From Sipunculus nudus (taxonomy: Eukaryota; Annelida; Sipuncula; Golfingiida; Sipunculidae), in NCBI GenBank assembly GCA_026874595.1, contig CM049312.1, positions 72,948,429 to 73,012,428 of the forward strand: a DNA stretch of 64,000 nt, written 5' to 3'. Within the stretch, counting starts at the first letter, position 1. Every line of letters begins with the position of its first letter. The position numbers were made by a program, and so were the translations under genes. This document shows, piece by piece, positions 12,905-27,000 of this stretch. The notes beneath the pieces are model-generated. The model saw only the letters and a list, made by a program, of their open reading frames with translations, searched no databases and was not told where the DNA came from.

Positions 12905-13236
12905 CTGTGTTTGTCGGACACCCTGGGTACCCTTGGTCACTTTGACAGATATAGTGCTCCCCACTACACCATTATTTAATCTCTCGACAAAGGTCTGGTA
13001 CAACCTTTATATCACCAGTTTGCATTAGAATAAATGAAACACACTTGTTTTACAAAGCAAACAAACTTGCCTGTGTTTGTCGGACACACTGGGTACCCTT
13101 GGTCACTTTGACAGATATAGTGCTCCCCACTACACCATTATGTAATCTCTCAACAAAGGTCTGGTGCAACCTTTATATCACCAGTTTGCATTAGAATAAA
13201 TAAAACACACTTGTTTTATAAAGCAAACAAACTTTT
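12905..13236. repeat. Two-copy tandem duplication, 166-bp period
   Basis: CTGTGTTTGTCGGACAC starts at 12905 and again at 13071. The two units stay over 90% alike by eye to ACAAAGCAAACAAACTT. No reading frame. Confidence 0.9.
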
Positions 13237-13929
13237 TGTCCAGTGGCGTTTTACATATTTCGCATACATGATGACTTCAAAGTAGCACTTTGACTTTAAA
13301 ATTGGATCTCTTTCAAACTCTGCTAAACAATTCATTATCCACTTTATATCGTTTATGAATATACACACCCCAATCCACCCGCACACACGCAACACGCACC
13401 TACCCCCCCCCCCCCCCCACACACACACACCTCACACACACGCAAAGGCAAGATTTTCCAACCAAATGATTTTTTCCCTACACCCAACATTTATTTAAAA
13501 TTGGAAACCTCGGTTTTCAGTTATATGCATGAAAACTTAATTTTTACACACAAGTGATGTTTTACACAAGGCTTTATATATTTTTAAATAATTCGTAATG
13601 TTTAATCTCATGACAGCTCGCTCACAGTGGAAGCGCGTTCCTCACGAAAACATGATTTGTGCCAACCCATTAAAACAATTAAATACGGGGGGAGGGGGTT
13701 CTATAAACACCTTTTGCCGTTGCTCCCTCATAAGTGCCGAAACATTCCGGTGGTCTGGCCCTAATTCCGAGCCCTATTTAAGACTAGGGATCCATGGGTC
13801 TCGACGCTCAGCCGAACTCGTCCATAAGTATATGTTTATAATCTTTTCAAAATATGGGTCCAGCGATCAGTTGAAGCCAACCTGTCAACCCAAATTGGAG
13901 TTATCATCCATAAACTAATTTGTGATTTG
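13237..13929. other. Non-coding stretch with poly-C/(CA)n
   Basis: A poly-C run followed by CA repeats lies at about 13402-13442. The 106-codon open frame at 13598-13918 has no domain I recognise and its end runs into the TGACC-rich repeat. Confidence 0.5.
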
Positions 13930-14480
13930 ATGGCCCTGTGACCTTGACCCCTATTAGCAGGAACGCCACATGTGGAAGACGGAAGGTTTGTGATGATAAT
14001 TTGGCTTAAGATGCAACCACAACCAAATTACATCAGTAATGGGTCCTGTGGACTAAACCTTGGATCTCATGGCCCCGGAATCAACAGAGTTCTTACTATA
14101 GTGGTATATATATTAGACCATATATTAGTCAAGTTTGAAACCATTATTTCAATCGTAACTGGTGTTATTCCTGAAAATAACATGTAGACAGATGGCCCCT
14201 GTGATCTTGACCTTTGACCTTGTGACCCCAAAATCAACAAGTTCCTCCTGTTTGCAGGTCATCTATATGCGCTAGATGGAAGGTTTGGGATGAAAAGTTT
14301 GGTTTAAAGTAAATCCACAGTCTTTCTAAATAAGAGGACCCTGTGACCTTGACCTTTGACCTCATCACCGAAAAATCAATAGAGTTCTTACTTTAAAGGT
14401 GGGCCATATATAATTTAAATTTGAAATCAATCAAAACTGGAGTTATCATCAGGTAACAAATTTGACGGGCATTAAAAAAG
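13930..14480. repeat. TGACC-rich repeat array (family R2), about 3.5 units
   Basis: Units of about 140 bp repeat the order: CCTGTGACCTTGACC..., AAAATCAA, a 'gttctta' block, then 'agatggaaggtttgggatgaaaag'. Two units carry the exact motif TGACCTTTGACCT, at 14208-14220 and 14350-14362. That is a perfect DR1 (AGGTCA-A-AGGTCA on the other strand), the site bound by HNF4/RXR-class receptors. The family is related to 19150-20310. Confidence 0.75.
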
Positions 14481-14929
14481 GCGAACAGACGGACAGGTTG
14501 ATTACTATAGCGCATCCGCTTATTCAAGCGGCGCCCTAAAAACACCCTGTTTCAGAACACTAGATGAAACGACAATTGCAAATCTGATTGTATCAATATA
14601 ATTAAGAAGTCTCAAAATAAAGAAAAAAAAATCATAATAAAACAGAAACAAATATAAGTGACATAAACACACCAGGTTTTGGGAGAAAAGATGCAACCAC
14701 AGTTGAGAAACTAACATCATTGCTGTCATTTAACGGTCTCAAAAACAGAAAAAAAATCGTAAACATTATTAAAGAAAAACAGCAGGTTGCGGCACTTGTT
14801 TTCCGGAACTGACAACTCAAGTCATGGCCAATATTCAAGGCAAGATACAGGGCAATCCATGAAATAATTATCAAGATACTGGATGTTTTGTATCAAATTC
14901 TAAATTATTCTGTGTGTGTGTGGGAGGGG
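14481..14929. other. Non-coding stretch
   Basis: No gene seen. The overlapping minus-strand frames are low-complexity F/L-rich readings of T-rich sequence. Confidence 0.5.
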
Positions 14930-15200
14930 GATAATTACAAGCCCTATTGCTCGGTGGATATAGGTCACAGTGATCTAATTTCAGGTTTCCATGGAGATTT
15001 TATTTATTAAACCCCTCCCCTTTGTATTTTTTTTATAAAACAGGATTCTAGGTTCATCCGTGTCAAAACGTGCCAGTCTAACGTACGGACGGACAGACAA
15101 ACAGACAGAGAGACAGCTAGACAGAGGGACATACGGACGGACGGACGACGGACGCTGACTGATAACTATAGCTCAGTTGACTTTCAGTCAGAAGAGCAAT
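14930..15200. repeat. Tail segment of repeat family R2
   Basis: It contains GTCACAGTGATCTAATTTCA, an ACGGACGGACAG tract and AACTATAGCTCAGTTGACTT. The same three blocks close the larger R2 copy at 20050-20310 and occur at 32940-33170. Confidence 0.7.
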
Positions 15201-15294
15201 AAAACATAAAAGTGAAAAATCAGACAATTGTGCTCCATATGCTCCATTTGTGAACCATATACAAACTTTTAAATATTTGTATTTTTATTGTAAG

Positions 15295-15534
15295 GGTCAA
15301 GTGGACTAATAACCAGAAACTGGGCTGTTCTGCCGTTCTGGGAGTTATTGTGCTGGCGGCACTCATTGCTGGGCTGGTGCTTGGGCTAAAGTCTTGGGAA
15401 CGAGGCTGCGACAATCCAAAAGTGGTGATGTCTACAGTGCCGCCTACCGGGGCTCCCGAAGAACACTCAAGTCTCGGAAAATATCGTTACGCCGCCGTGG
15501 CTGCTGATGCTCCCGACTGCTCACGCATAGGAGT
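15295..15534 (+). CDS. GGT copy 1, exon with membrane anchor
   Basis: The acceptor is TATTGTAAG and the donor GAGT|GTACGT. The exon encodes a hydrophobic anchor ([18 protein letters not shown]), a short stalk, then [18 protein letters not shown], the conserved start of the GGT ectodomain. The Cys matches human Cys50. Confidence 0.85.
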
Positions 15535-16956
15535 GTACGTATAATATGGTAAATTGTTATGTATTATTACTTCCGCCAAGGAGGTTATGTTTTTGCCGGC
15601 GTTGGTTTGTTTGTTTCTTTGTTTATTTATGCCAACTTGTAGTTTATCAATCCCCGGTCAGCATGAAAGGAGGCCTGTAGTAAAAAGCTGAACTGAAGTC
15701 GAACCTCAGGTAATGTTCTTTGACAATACATTTATAGGATATTATCAATGCATTACGAATAAAATATGACGAATTATAATTTAATATTACAGAAATATGG
15801 CAGAATGTTTGAAAAAAAATCTCTGATTAAAGAGTAAATTATTGGGTGCATATATGCTTGATATTTTTACCTCTCCTGTCACTGTCGGAGTGGCTTCCAC
15901 CGAGAGCCACCGAGAACCACCGAGGGCCTGCATCATTCACTGAGTGCCACCAGCCAAAACAATGTACACATACCTGAATCACAAATTTTAAAACCATGAT
16001 AAACATGATGCTAAATATTTATCATGTGTCATTTGAGAATAATTCTTAGAACTTACGGAATCCCAGTTTTAGCATGCATGTGTTTGATCAGTTCATAAAC
16101 AGAACATCACACATAGACGTCTAACATTTTAATTGTCGACCTTTAGTTTTATCATCCTTTTGTCCTACAGAGCAACACAGGAATTTATTATAATGAATTT
16201 TAAATTGAAGAAATGCTATATATTCAAGCAAACACAAGTAAAAATAAATAATATAAATAATATGTTCATTCACTAACATATCATACCTCACAATTTTATA
16301 TGAAATATAAAATATTCTTTTCGGGCTTTCTACAATCATTTACGATTTTACTGTTTTTTTTATAAAGTTTGGGAATCTGAATATATTTAAGTCAAACCAT
16401 TACCAGAAGTATAGCATTTTTAAATTTGTAAACCTTAATTACTTATGGATTTAATATGAGCAAAATTGGTGGCTCTCGGTTGCTCTCGTTGCTCTCGGTG
16501 AAAAGACTGACCCGTCACCCTTAGACGCTCCTGGGTCTTAAGAAGCGAGTATTAATATGAATAATCCTAAAATTTCTTTATTCAATCCTGGGCATAAAAG
16601 CGGTAATCTGTAACCAGAAAAAAACTATAAAAGCGGTAATCTGTAACCAGGTCAAACCTATAAAAGCGGTAATCTGTAACCAGAACAAAACTATAAAAGC
16701 AGTAATCTGTAACCAGAACAAAACTATAAAAACGGTAATCTGTAACCAGAACAAAACTATAAAAGTGGTAATCTGTATCCAGAACAAAAATATAAAAGCG
16801 GTAATGTGTTTCCAGAACAAAACTATAAAAGCGGTAATCTGTAACCAGAACAAAACTATAAAAGCGGTAATATGTAACCAGAACAAAACTATTAAAGCGA
16901 TAATCTTGAATTACGTACAATTTTGTTCCATTTATAACTGCGCATACAAACACATG

Positions 16957-16995
<39 letters not shown>

Positions 16996-19900
16996 CTGTG
17001 TTTGTGTGTGTGTTTGTGTGTGTATGTATATTTGGGTGACACATTTAAAATCAATTACAATTACAAATCACATTACAATTAAGTATACAGTTTTTTTTAG
17101 TAAGGTGTCATGTTTCCAGAATAAATAAGGTTTAAATATGATATGTCATAGAAAGTACAGAAATGGAAACAAAGTCTATAATACTTATTATTAATACGTA
17201 TACTTCATTAATATTTTATTTATAAATATTTTATTTCAAATTATAAATATTATTCTCTGAGTAGCAAGGGGTTGGCGTGAGGGTGATTACATTAATCACC
17301 CCCCCCCCCTTACCTAAAATTAATGGGTGGATATAAACCCCCATCTCCCCTGTATTGACGCCTTAGGATTTTTTATTTCTGACGGGGAGGTAAGATGGCG
17401 TTGGTGAACTGTACGAGCTATATATGCAGAGGATCCTTGCTTGATAAAATATAAGGGTAATTAAAATTGGTACGTCTTTTTTAATGATTTACGAAGTCCT
17501 CTTGGTCTAAGGTGGGAAATTCTTGATAATCTTGTTCATGTTTGTTATCATTATTAGAGAAATCATGTTGAAGCACAGAGGGTCGGCAGTGGACGGGGCC
17601 ATCGCCGCCATGATTTGCGTGGGCGTTATAAACATGCATAGTACTGGTATAGGAGGCGGGCACTTTATGACAGTATATGACACGTAAGTAATCATCAATT
17701 ATTTTAATTTGCTGTGACCCATTTGATTATGACTATTATTTGTGAATCTGTCCTGCGGTGCTCTTTCTACATATAACAGTAGAGTGCCGTTTACCCAAAC
17801 ACCGCTTTACCGACATTTGAAACTGAGAACCACAATTTTGATTGCTTTATATGAAAATTAACAAGTGACCCATGGGTCATGACGCTCAGCTGCCAAGCAT
17901 GACCTGTGACATCATGGACTGAGATTCACAACTTCCAGTCAAATTTTGAAGAACCAATTTGCCAATTTGTTGAAAATTTTCTATGACAACAGAAATATAT
18001 ATCACCTATGTCTGGTTCAAACACAGTGAATTGATGGTCTGAGGAAAATGCATGATTGTTAAGCTATCAGGAACTATTCCAACAGCTTGCTTGAAACCTG
18101 TCAGTCTCAAAAGGAACACCACAAAGGGCAAATATAAGATCAAAATATATAGCAAAAATCAAGGAAATACATGCAAGAATTATTGAGAAACAGGTGCTTC
18201 TGTGTGAATTTTTATTCAATACAAGCCAACTGCACTGCACTTTTATAAATGATGGTAATATTTATTCAGAAATATTTGACCCAATCCTTTAAAAGATTAC
18301 ATAAATATACATCCAACTGCATTCACTTTAACTGTTCTTGAGATAAAATGATCAAAAGGAATTAAAAGATGGTTGCCTGGTGTCCATATTGGACTTCTGA
18401 CAAGTCTGAAATCAGACAAAAAACATTCTCTAAATCGGACCAAACATTAAAGAAAAATTACTGAAACTGCACTGAAGAAAGAATTTCTAAGGTGGCTAAC
18501 TGGCAGACATAATGGGTTTCTGACAAGTATGACATTTGATATCCCACATTCTCCAATAAGAGACCAAACTTGGGGCAAATTATCCAGTAATGGATGCCCA
18601 AAATAATTCAAAAGGCATGTCCAGGCCCTCATATCAGATTTATAGATATGCAATTGTAAAAAGTGTAAGTCCAATATTTTTTATTATCACTCTGCTTTTC
18701 AATGGGGTCAGCAGGGTAGGTAAACTGCCAAACCTGAAAGAAAAGAAATGCAGAAAGCATGACTAAGGGTCTTGAAATAAAACAAAAAGCCATCCTAAAT
18801 CAAGGTACACATCCACATATTATGAGAACAAACACTTGCTTTTATATGTGGTGATATATATTAAAATATTCAGATATCTAGGAAACCAAGTTTATTGCTA
18901 GGATTCCATAAAATAAACTGCAAAATGTTCCCATCATCTTATAAATCAGTAGCTAAACCTTAATACTATACTCTCATAGTCTTAATGCCTGGCTGAAGCA
19001 TTCTGACAACAGTGTTTTTGTTATGAAGTAACGAGGTACTTATCACTGAGCCTTATCACTTAATAGGCTGATACAAAAGGGAGTCATATGTCACCAGTGT
19101 CACTCACAATTACAACCACACAGGGAGATGTACCAGCTGGAGTGGGATGGTTATATATACAAGAAAAATAGAGATGGTCTATAAAATAAGTAATTGTGAA
19201 CATCCCTGACCTATGACCTTGGCCTTTTGCCCATATATCAACTGGATTCTTTCTAAATGATGGGTAACTACTAACCACTTAAATCTGGTGTAATAACTTG
19301 GAAACCAATGGACGAATAACTTTGACCTGCAACCTTTAACCTGCTGACCAGCTGTCCCCCAAATCAATACGTTATTTATTCAAGCAAAAAGACCCATAAA
19401 TATGAAGTTTGAGTCAAACTGAGTGATGCATGGATGTGGCATATGTGAAAGACTGAAGGTTTGGGTTGAACAGTTACACTTGAAATATGCTCACAAGCAT
19501 TTAGAACAATTAAATATTGTGACCTTGACCTTTGACTTTTTGACCTCAACATCAATAGGCTTCTTCCCTTATTGGTAGGTATGCCATATATGACAGATGG
19601 AAGGTACAGATTGAAAAGTTTGCCTGAAAAAGACTCCACGCAAGAAGTGGGTGCTGTGAACTTGACCTTTGACCTCAAAATCAACAGGTCTTTTCCCCTG
19701 TTGGCAGAGAAGAGATATCAGTGCTGGAAGGTTTGGAATGAAAAGTCTAGCTTGAAATGTGTCCACAACCTTTTCGAAGAAGTGGATCATGTGACCCTGA
19801 CCTTTGACCTTGTGACCTCAACATCTGTAGGATTCTTCTCCAACTTAGTAGGTGAGCTATATGTGAAAGATCAAAGAATTGGGATGAAAGGGTTGGCTTA

Positions 19901-22900
19901 AAATGCATCCACAGGCTTTTCAAAGAAGAGGCTCCTGTGACCTTGACCTTTGACCTTTTGACCTCAAAAAAATTATGGTTCTTCCCCTGTTGGTAGGTGA
20001 GCTGTATGTGAAAGAAGGAAGGTTTGGGATAAAAATTTTGTCTCAAAGAGTTATTTCTGGGGGGTGCAAACACACCCCATAACTTCGAGAATATAGGTCG
20101 CAGTGACCTAATTTCAGGTTTGCAAGGAGATCTTTTTATAACCTCTAAGACTGCATAGGGTTCATGGCCCTAGCCCCTACGGTTACGATTTGTGCCCTGC
20201 TAACGGACGGACGGCCGGACGGCCGGACGGACAGACGGAAGGACGACGGACAAAGACCCATCGCTATAGCCCAGCATGACTGAAAGTCAGCTGAGCTAAA
20301 AACGTATCCGAAAAGTTGATATAAGAGATCGTTTGAATTTAAGAAAACATACATAGATTAGCAGTGATGTATTATGAACCATACTTCTGATTCACCTGGG
20401 CGATTTCTATGTCGAGGCACTTCATTTGAGTTATTACTGCATTTACCAATTACATGGTTCAGGCACGATGGAGATATTGATATATTGGTTATATTGATGG
20501 TCAAGTAACACAGATGTTGTTAATAGCTACAGCTACATCAATTTGAGTCTGTCAGTATCGGACAACATCAGGTACTCGGCGGCCGGTAATTTGTCATGGT
20601 GAATCGTTGTGTAATCCCTATATGATCGATTATCCAAATAGTCATTTATCCTAACAAAAAACTTGTCCCCTGAATCTGTTCAGATAAACGACCCTTTACT
20701 GTACTGTGTATGTTTATCGTAGTCGCTCGCTATTGTTATTATATGTATCATAATACGCGTTTTGTATTTTATTTCCTTACTAGTATAGTCACAATGCAGC
20801 TTAGTAGTGTTCAGTTTTTGCATGAGACAATCCTATGGTTCATTGCAAATCGGGCAACTTGTATTATTAGCTGAAGGTTAACTTCGTGTAACAAACGTGG
20901 GATATTAAACCTGCGCTAGCTGGTGGGATTGGTTGGTTGGTTTGTCTAAATTTACACATTTTTCTACGGAGTTTGATTTTGATGTTTAAAATGAGACTGT
21001 ATGCTCAATCTGAAAAATGATGGAAAGTTTTGGTTACCATTATAACCTTTTGATTCAAGGATAATTAGCCATTGCGAGGCTGAGCAATCGAGACCTTCGT
21101 TATTCATAGGCATGAAGGAAAACCTTAGATATAAATTTCCGAAAGGGCTGAAAGTTTCTGCATTGTGCGTACGTATCGAATAATTTGAGCCATCATTGAT
21201 TCAGTGACCTGCGATGTAACCATGAGACATATGAGATGTGACTAGCCTTTCTGCGCTTTTTGTCTTATATCCGATAATTTTGACGTAGGTATACATGCCA
21301 ATTTAAAGTGCTTTCTAGTTTACATCTACTCTGAATAGAATGTGATTTTTATTTTTTAATACTGCAGGCCAAAGGGCGGAACGGAGAAAGAGGTTAAGGC
21401 AATAATCGCCCGCGAAGTGGCACCACATGCTGCAAATTCAACTATGTATGTGAATAAAACAGGGAGCTCAACAACTGGTGAGTAGTTGTCGTTAAATGAC
21501 GTCACAATGTATGAAAAGTAAATGGAATTAGTTCACCTTGCATCGGCTAATCCAAATTCCCAATGAGTATTGTATTCATGGCTAGAAACTAATTAAACAA
21601 AGTTTTGCTTTACTTCCTATCCATTACTTGAACAGACCTTTCGCTGGTTCTGTTTCGGTATAAATTGAAAAATTAAACCCGTAGATTCCGTTACCCCAGT
21701 ATCTGTTTGATTAGCTGCTCTCCACCATTCACCATTTATTAGTTATAATAACTATTTCTACAATAAATGTAAAAGAAATAAGTTTATATTTTATATATTT
21801 CTCTATTATACATATTGCAGTCAATCTTGTTACAGGTGCTCTTTTTATTGTGTGACACGGGCGTCACTTGTGTTGTAGTTGCACTCTCAGTTTAATCCGT
21901 ACTGGTTGAACTCTCGTTGTCATGCTAGCTTGGGGGCTTTCTCGCCTGGCCGAGCCGGGTCGGGCTCACATGTGGACCCTGGTATGTAGAGACACAGCGA
22001 TGTTCTTCTAGATGATTCCCGTAAGGCGTGTTTACTGTGTATTATGTTAGATCCTTTAGACTGTTCAAGAAGTGGTAAATTCTCGGCTTTGGGCAAGAAG
22101 TTGTTTAAAGCAGAGAGAGGTGAGAGAATATTCAAGCGGACACAGACGTGTGGGACCTATCCGATTATCCAGTAATTTCAGGGATTCTACTATTACTAAC
22201 ACTTTACAATTTAGTGCTGCCTGTCTCAAGTTTACTTTCTGGATTGTTATAAGAGCTTTACATTGGACTGTTATTCTCAGAGAGAATTCGAGTGAACTGT
22301 TCGCCGGCTTATACATTTTAAAGGACTTATCGTTGTGACATTGGTGGTATCCAGGTACTATGCACTTTGTTTATTTTACTGTGTGATTGTATTGATTAGC
22401 TGTTATACTGTGTCATTGTATTGATTTGGTGTATTGTAATGTTGGGGTTGCTTTAAGAATAAATTATAGTTATTTGTTAACAAAAAAACACTGACTTCTT
22501 TATTCATTCCCCTAGACATTTCACGCTGCCTGGTGTTACAGAATCTTATTTTTTATATCTCCTTGGCAAAATTTATGTCCATCACACATACGTGATCTGT
22601 TGATATGAGGTTCCATAACAATCTTTATTCCATTTTGACTGATCACATTATTTCTATTTCGCTCATTTGTGCGTACATTATTTGTTGATGTTTACACGGC
22701 GGTCCCACAGGCATGTCTATCTATGTATCTGTCGCTTTTTTTAAGTAGAAAAAATGTCACCTGAAGTAAAGTTGGCCACGTTATTGGAATATTCCATTTT
22801 GAAAAATCCTAAGAGAACTAATACACATAATCAGAGACTACAATTTCATGTAGCATAACCTGTGATACGAATATTCCATTAGATTCTAGGAAATTGGCCC

Positions 22901-22921
22901 CTCCCTCCCTCCCTGTCTCTC

Positions 22922-22998
<77 letters not shown>

Positions 22999-23948
22999 TT
23001 ATCTGTTTCTCTGTCTGTCTCTCTGTTTGTCTGTCTCTCTCTTTATTATTATTACTGTGTAGTTCGTTCTAAATATATGACTCCATCAATTATCATCAAT
23101 ATTATACACGTGTAATCAAAACTTATCACCTAATTAATATTCAAGGTGGGCTTGCGATTGCTGTGCCGGGTGAAGTTCGGGGATACCACGAAGCCTGGCA
23201 AAGATACGGTCGCGTCCCCTGGCGAGCACTGTGGGAACCGAGTATAAAACTCTGTGAGAAGGGTCACGTGATCACATCGCCTTTGGCAACCGCCATCAAA
23301 GCAAGGGAAAGTGTCATCAGAAATGATGTTTATCTCAGGTATGCTAAGAACAAGGATATGTATCTGTATGTGTTCTAACATATTAATACACTCCCCACAC
23401 AGCGGCTACAAGGTGGTTCCAAACCTTCTTCGCTTTCATCGCTGCTTTTTTATAACAAGATACTTCGGGTTTCACCACCAGGGCCAGCACTGCGAAAGTA
23501 ATTGTAATCAGACCAATGAGTGCGTGGTATCGCTTTGTGCGTCAAATCAAAGCGGAGTGTCGCGGGCTTGAAACACTGAGCTGGAAGAACATTGCGAAAA
23601 CACATTCTCATTGGTCTGATAACAATTCTTTGCCTTGTGCGTGCCAGCCACAGATGTGAAACCCGGAGAAGCAAAATAAGGGTTATAGAGAGAGGACATA
23701 TTGAACGAGTTACCTCAAATCTCACTCTTAGAGGTGGATGCACAATGCGATACCACGCTCTCATTGGTCTGATAATCATTCTTTGCCAACCCAGAGAATC
23801 TAGTAAAAAAATGCAGTGGCTTCAATTAATCTTCTGTGTGTGATGGGGGGGACTCGTGGACACAAACACAGACATATATAATATTTATGCAATACATGAA
23901 GACTATGCACAACTGTATATATATTTATAAATATATATATAAGTTTAA

Positions 23949-24037
<89 letters not shown>

Positions 24038-27000
24038 CATGTATTCTCTTTTAGCGTCTGTGTGACACATTTCAAATATATAAGCGTCTGTATGACACAT
24101 TTCAAATATAAATACTTAAACACTTCAAATATATAACAATTAAGTATAATGTTTTAGAAAGTAAGGTATTATTTTTCCAGTATATGTTCATTTTAAGCCA
24201 GGTTTAGATATAATATTTCATATAAGAACAAACTCGTAAATGGAACCAAAGTCTATAATTTTATTTATCGCTATATTTCATTTGCAATATAGAATAATGT
24301 TCTCGGAATAGGTGTGTGCGTGTGTATACCGGGGGGGGGGGGAGTTGTGATTACAATAACCCCAGCCTCCCCCCCCCCCTTGCCAAAAAGTGGTGTTATA
24401 TAACCCTCCCTCTGGTAATACCGCTGCATGAGGAATGTACAAAGAAACGGACCACTGTGTGAAAAAACTAAGTAATACGAACAGGTTGGCAACAATGGAG
24501 CTTCGTCGCTTAGTAGCCTACTCGGTCATTCTATGAGTGAAAAAAATCCAAACATTTTTTAGGTTATTAACCAATGAGATAAAAAGTCAAATGATGTCGA
24601 TTTATTGCCCACCTTGTGATGAATGCATCAACGCAAATGGACGCTCTTCCTCTTGTTTTGTAGTGAACTGCTTGTTAAGGACAACGGTGACCTTTATCAG
24701 GAAGGAGACTACATTAAGAGACCAAAACTTGCCCGGACCCTCGACAGAATCGCTGACGATCCACTCACGTTCTACAACGGGTCTTTAGCGGATGACATTG
24801 TGGCAGATATCAAGGAATATGGTAATGTTCATCTGAGCTGTCTGTATTGGTTTCAGTTTTTATTTAGTTAGCCTTTTTTGAAAGCCCATGTGTTGTTAGT
24901 ACTTTAGTGGTCATTTCGAGATAAGAGGCTAAGCGCCCAATATTAACATTGACCCGGTTGGCACTGTATGCATTTTAGAGTGCACTGTAATTTTCTAGGG
25001 ACGTCATTCTATTGTAAAATAAGGTCTAAGCGAGAGGCTCCTGGTCAAGTGTCCAGTTAGAGTCGAAGTGAGACCGTTAGCAATTATATTTGGCTCTGTC
25101 AAAGCTACCATAAAACATGGCGCTGATGAACAGAGCTACAGCTTTTATGATTCAGGGAGTAAGTTGCAGAGCGATTGATAATTTTTAGCCATGTATTTAT
25201 TTTATTTTTCAAACTGTTAGTTTTTTTTATGTTATCTTCTGATATGCTTCAGATGGAATAATAACCCACGAAGATCTGAACAATTACACAGCACTGATAA
25301 AGGAGGCTCTGAGCACCAACATATCGGCGAATTACACAGCGTATGCTCCTCCTGCGCCCTCTGGTGGTCCCGTTTTAACTTACATCCTAAACATCTTAAG
25401 AGGTCTGTAATTAAATAAATATCAGCCCAAAAGTGAATAAGTTGAACATAAAATATTAGGTTCATGACGTATATATCATTTTAAACCTGGCGTATAGTTC
25501 TTTCTGAAGGTACATGTATTTATGAAATCCACATTCATTTTTATATGAAACTTTAATAATTTCAAACAATTTATCACAAAAACGTGTGCGTGATCAATTT
25601 TGCTGACTCCCATTACTAATATTTTCGTACACAGGATACAACTTTGGACCTGATGCCATATCTACGACAGAAGATAAAATCCTGACGTACCATAGGATCG
25701 TGGAGGCATTCAAACACGCGTACGCCAAGCGGTCTCTGCTTGGAGATGAGGATTACGTCACTGGTGTCAAAGAGGTAATGACGTCACACGTGTTTTTCTA
25801 TCATGGGATTAATTTATTTTACAATTATCTTTATTTAAATTGATTAAAATGAGGAATGTTTTGTTTTAAGCTAGTGTTAGAGTATAAGTAGTGCAACAGT
25901 GGCTTTTCCATGCAGACCTTTGCTATCTAGAATGACGTCATATAGTGATAATATGGACAATCAATGAGTTCACGCAGGTCATATCCATGAAAATCTCCCC
26001 TTTGGCTTCATTCTCATTTAACTGCATTAATCTACTCCAACGTCTTCTTCTAATTTTTAATATCAACCATAACATATCTTCGGCATTTATTATCTATTTA
26101 TTTACTTTAGACATATTCCAATTTCTAATTATGGATCGCATTTATTATTTTTTTAATAAATGTTAATTAAGGCTACACCAAAAAAGTTATCCTACAGGTT
26201 CGCTACTCCAGTTTTTCCTTAATAATATTTAAAGTGGACCAGGTTTTCCGTAAAGTTGCTAATATGTGTTCCTGTTTGTTTTCATTTAAACAATTCTTGA
26301 AGGTAATAAAAATGGACAATATTTTGTGCAAATTATATGCATCATTTCAGGGAATGAAGCAAATTAATGTATTTTTTTTTTCGAGTATTAATATATTTTT
26401 TAAAATTCGAAACTCTGTTTCTCGAATGGTTACTGGAAACAAGAAATAGAAAAAAAATCGCTGGCTTGCACCATATATTTGTTTCCTGAATCCGTAAACA
26501 ATTATTTTTAGCATGACCTGAGATGGTAACATAATTGCCATTAATGGTTTTTTTTTCTCATTTAAGATGACTGAGAATTTGACTCGTGCCGACTTTGGAG
26601 AATCAATACGGCGTTTAATCCTGGATGACCGGACGTTACCTGACGTGGACTCCTATAACCCTGGTTTTCTAACGGACTTCAGTACACAAGGGACGTCACA
26701 TCTCTCCGTACTGGCACCAGATGGCAGCGCTGTCGGAATCACAAGTACCATCAATTTATAGTAAGTCGTTTTTTCTTAAGTCTTCATTCAATAGTCAAGA
26801 CAGTAACTGTTTGTAATATATAGATAAGTATTCGGAGGTCACAATCTTCTTCCACGAAGATGCTCGTTACACGTTGCTCTCTCCCATCTGTGACACCTCG
26901 AAGGGCTAAGCCGGCCCTTATATCGGTGAACAGCTATAATATAATGAAATAGCGTAATTTAACTATGGGATATTTTCCTATGAATTATAAACATATTATG

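Noticed and set aside
16582-16953. Long repeat-bearing open frames on both strands
   Set aside because: They are readings of a 33-bp minisatellite in several frames at once, inside a GGT intron.
19376-20073. Minus-strand frames rich in [10 protein letters not shown]
   Set aside because: They translate the TGACC-rich R2 repeat units and are broken at unit edges.
22894-23115. Ser/Leu-rich open frame
   Set aside because: It translates a (CT)n microsatellite.
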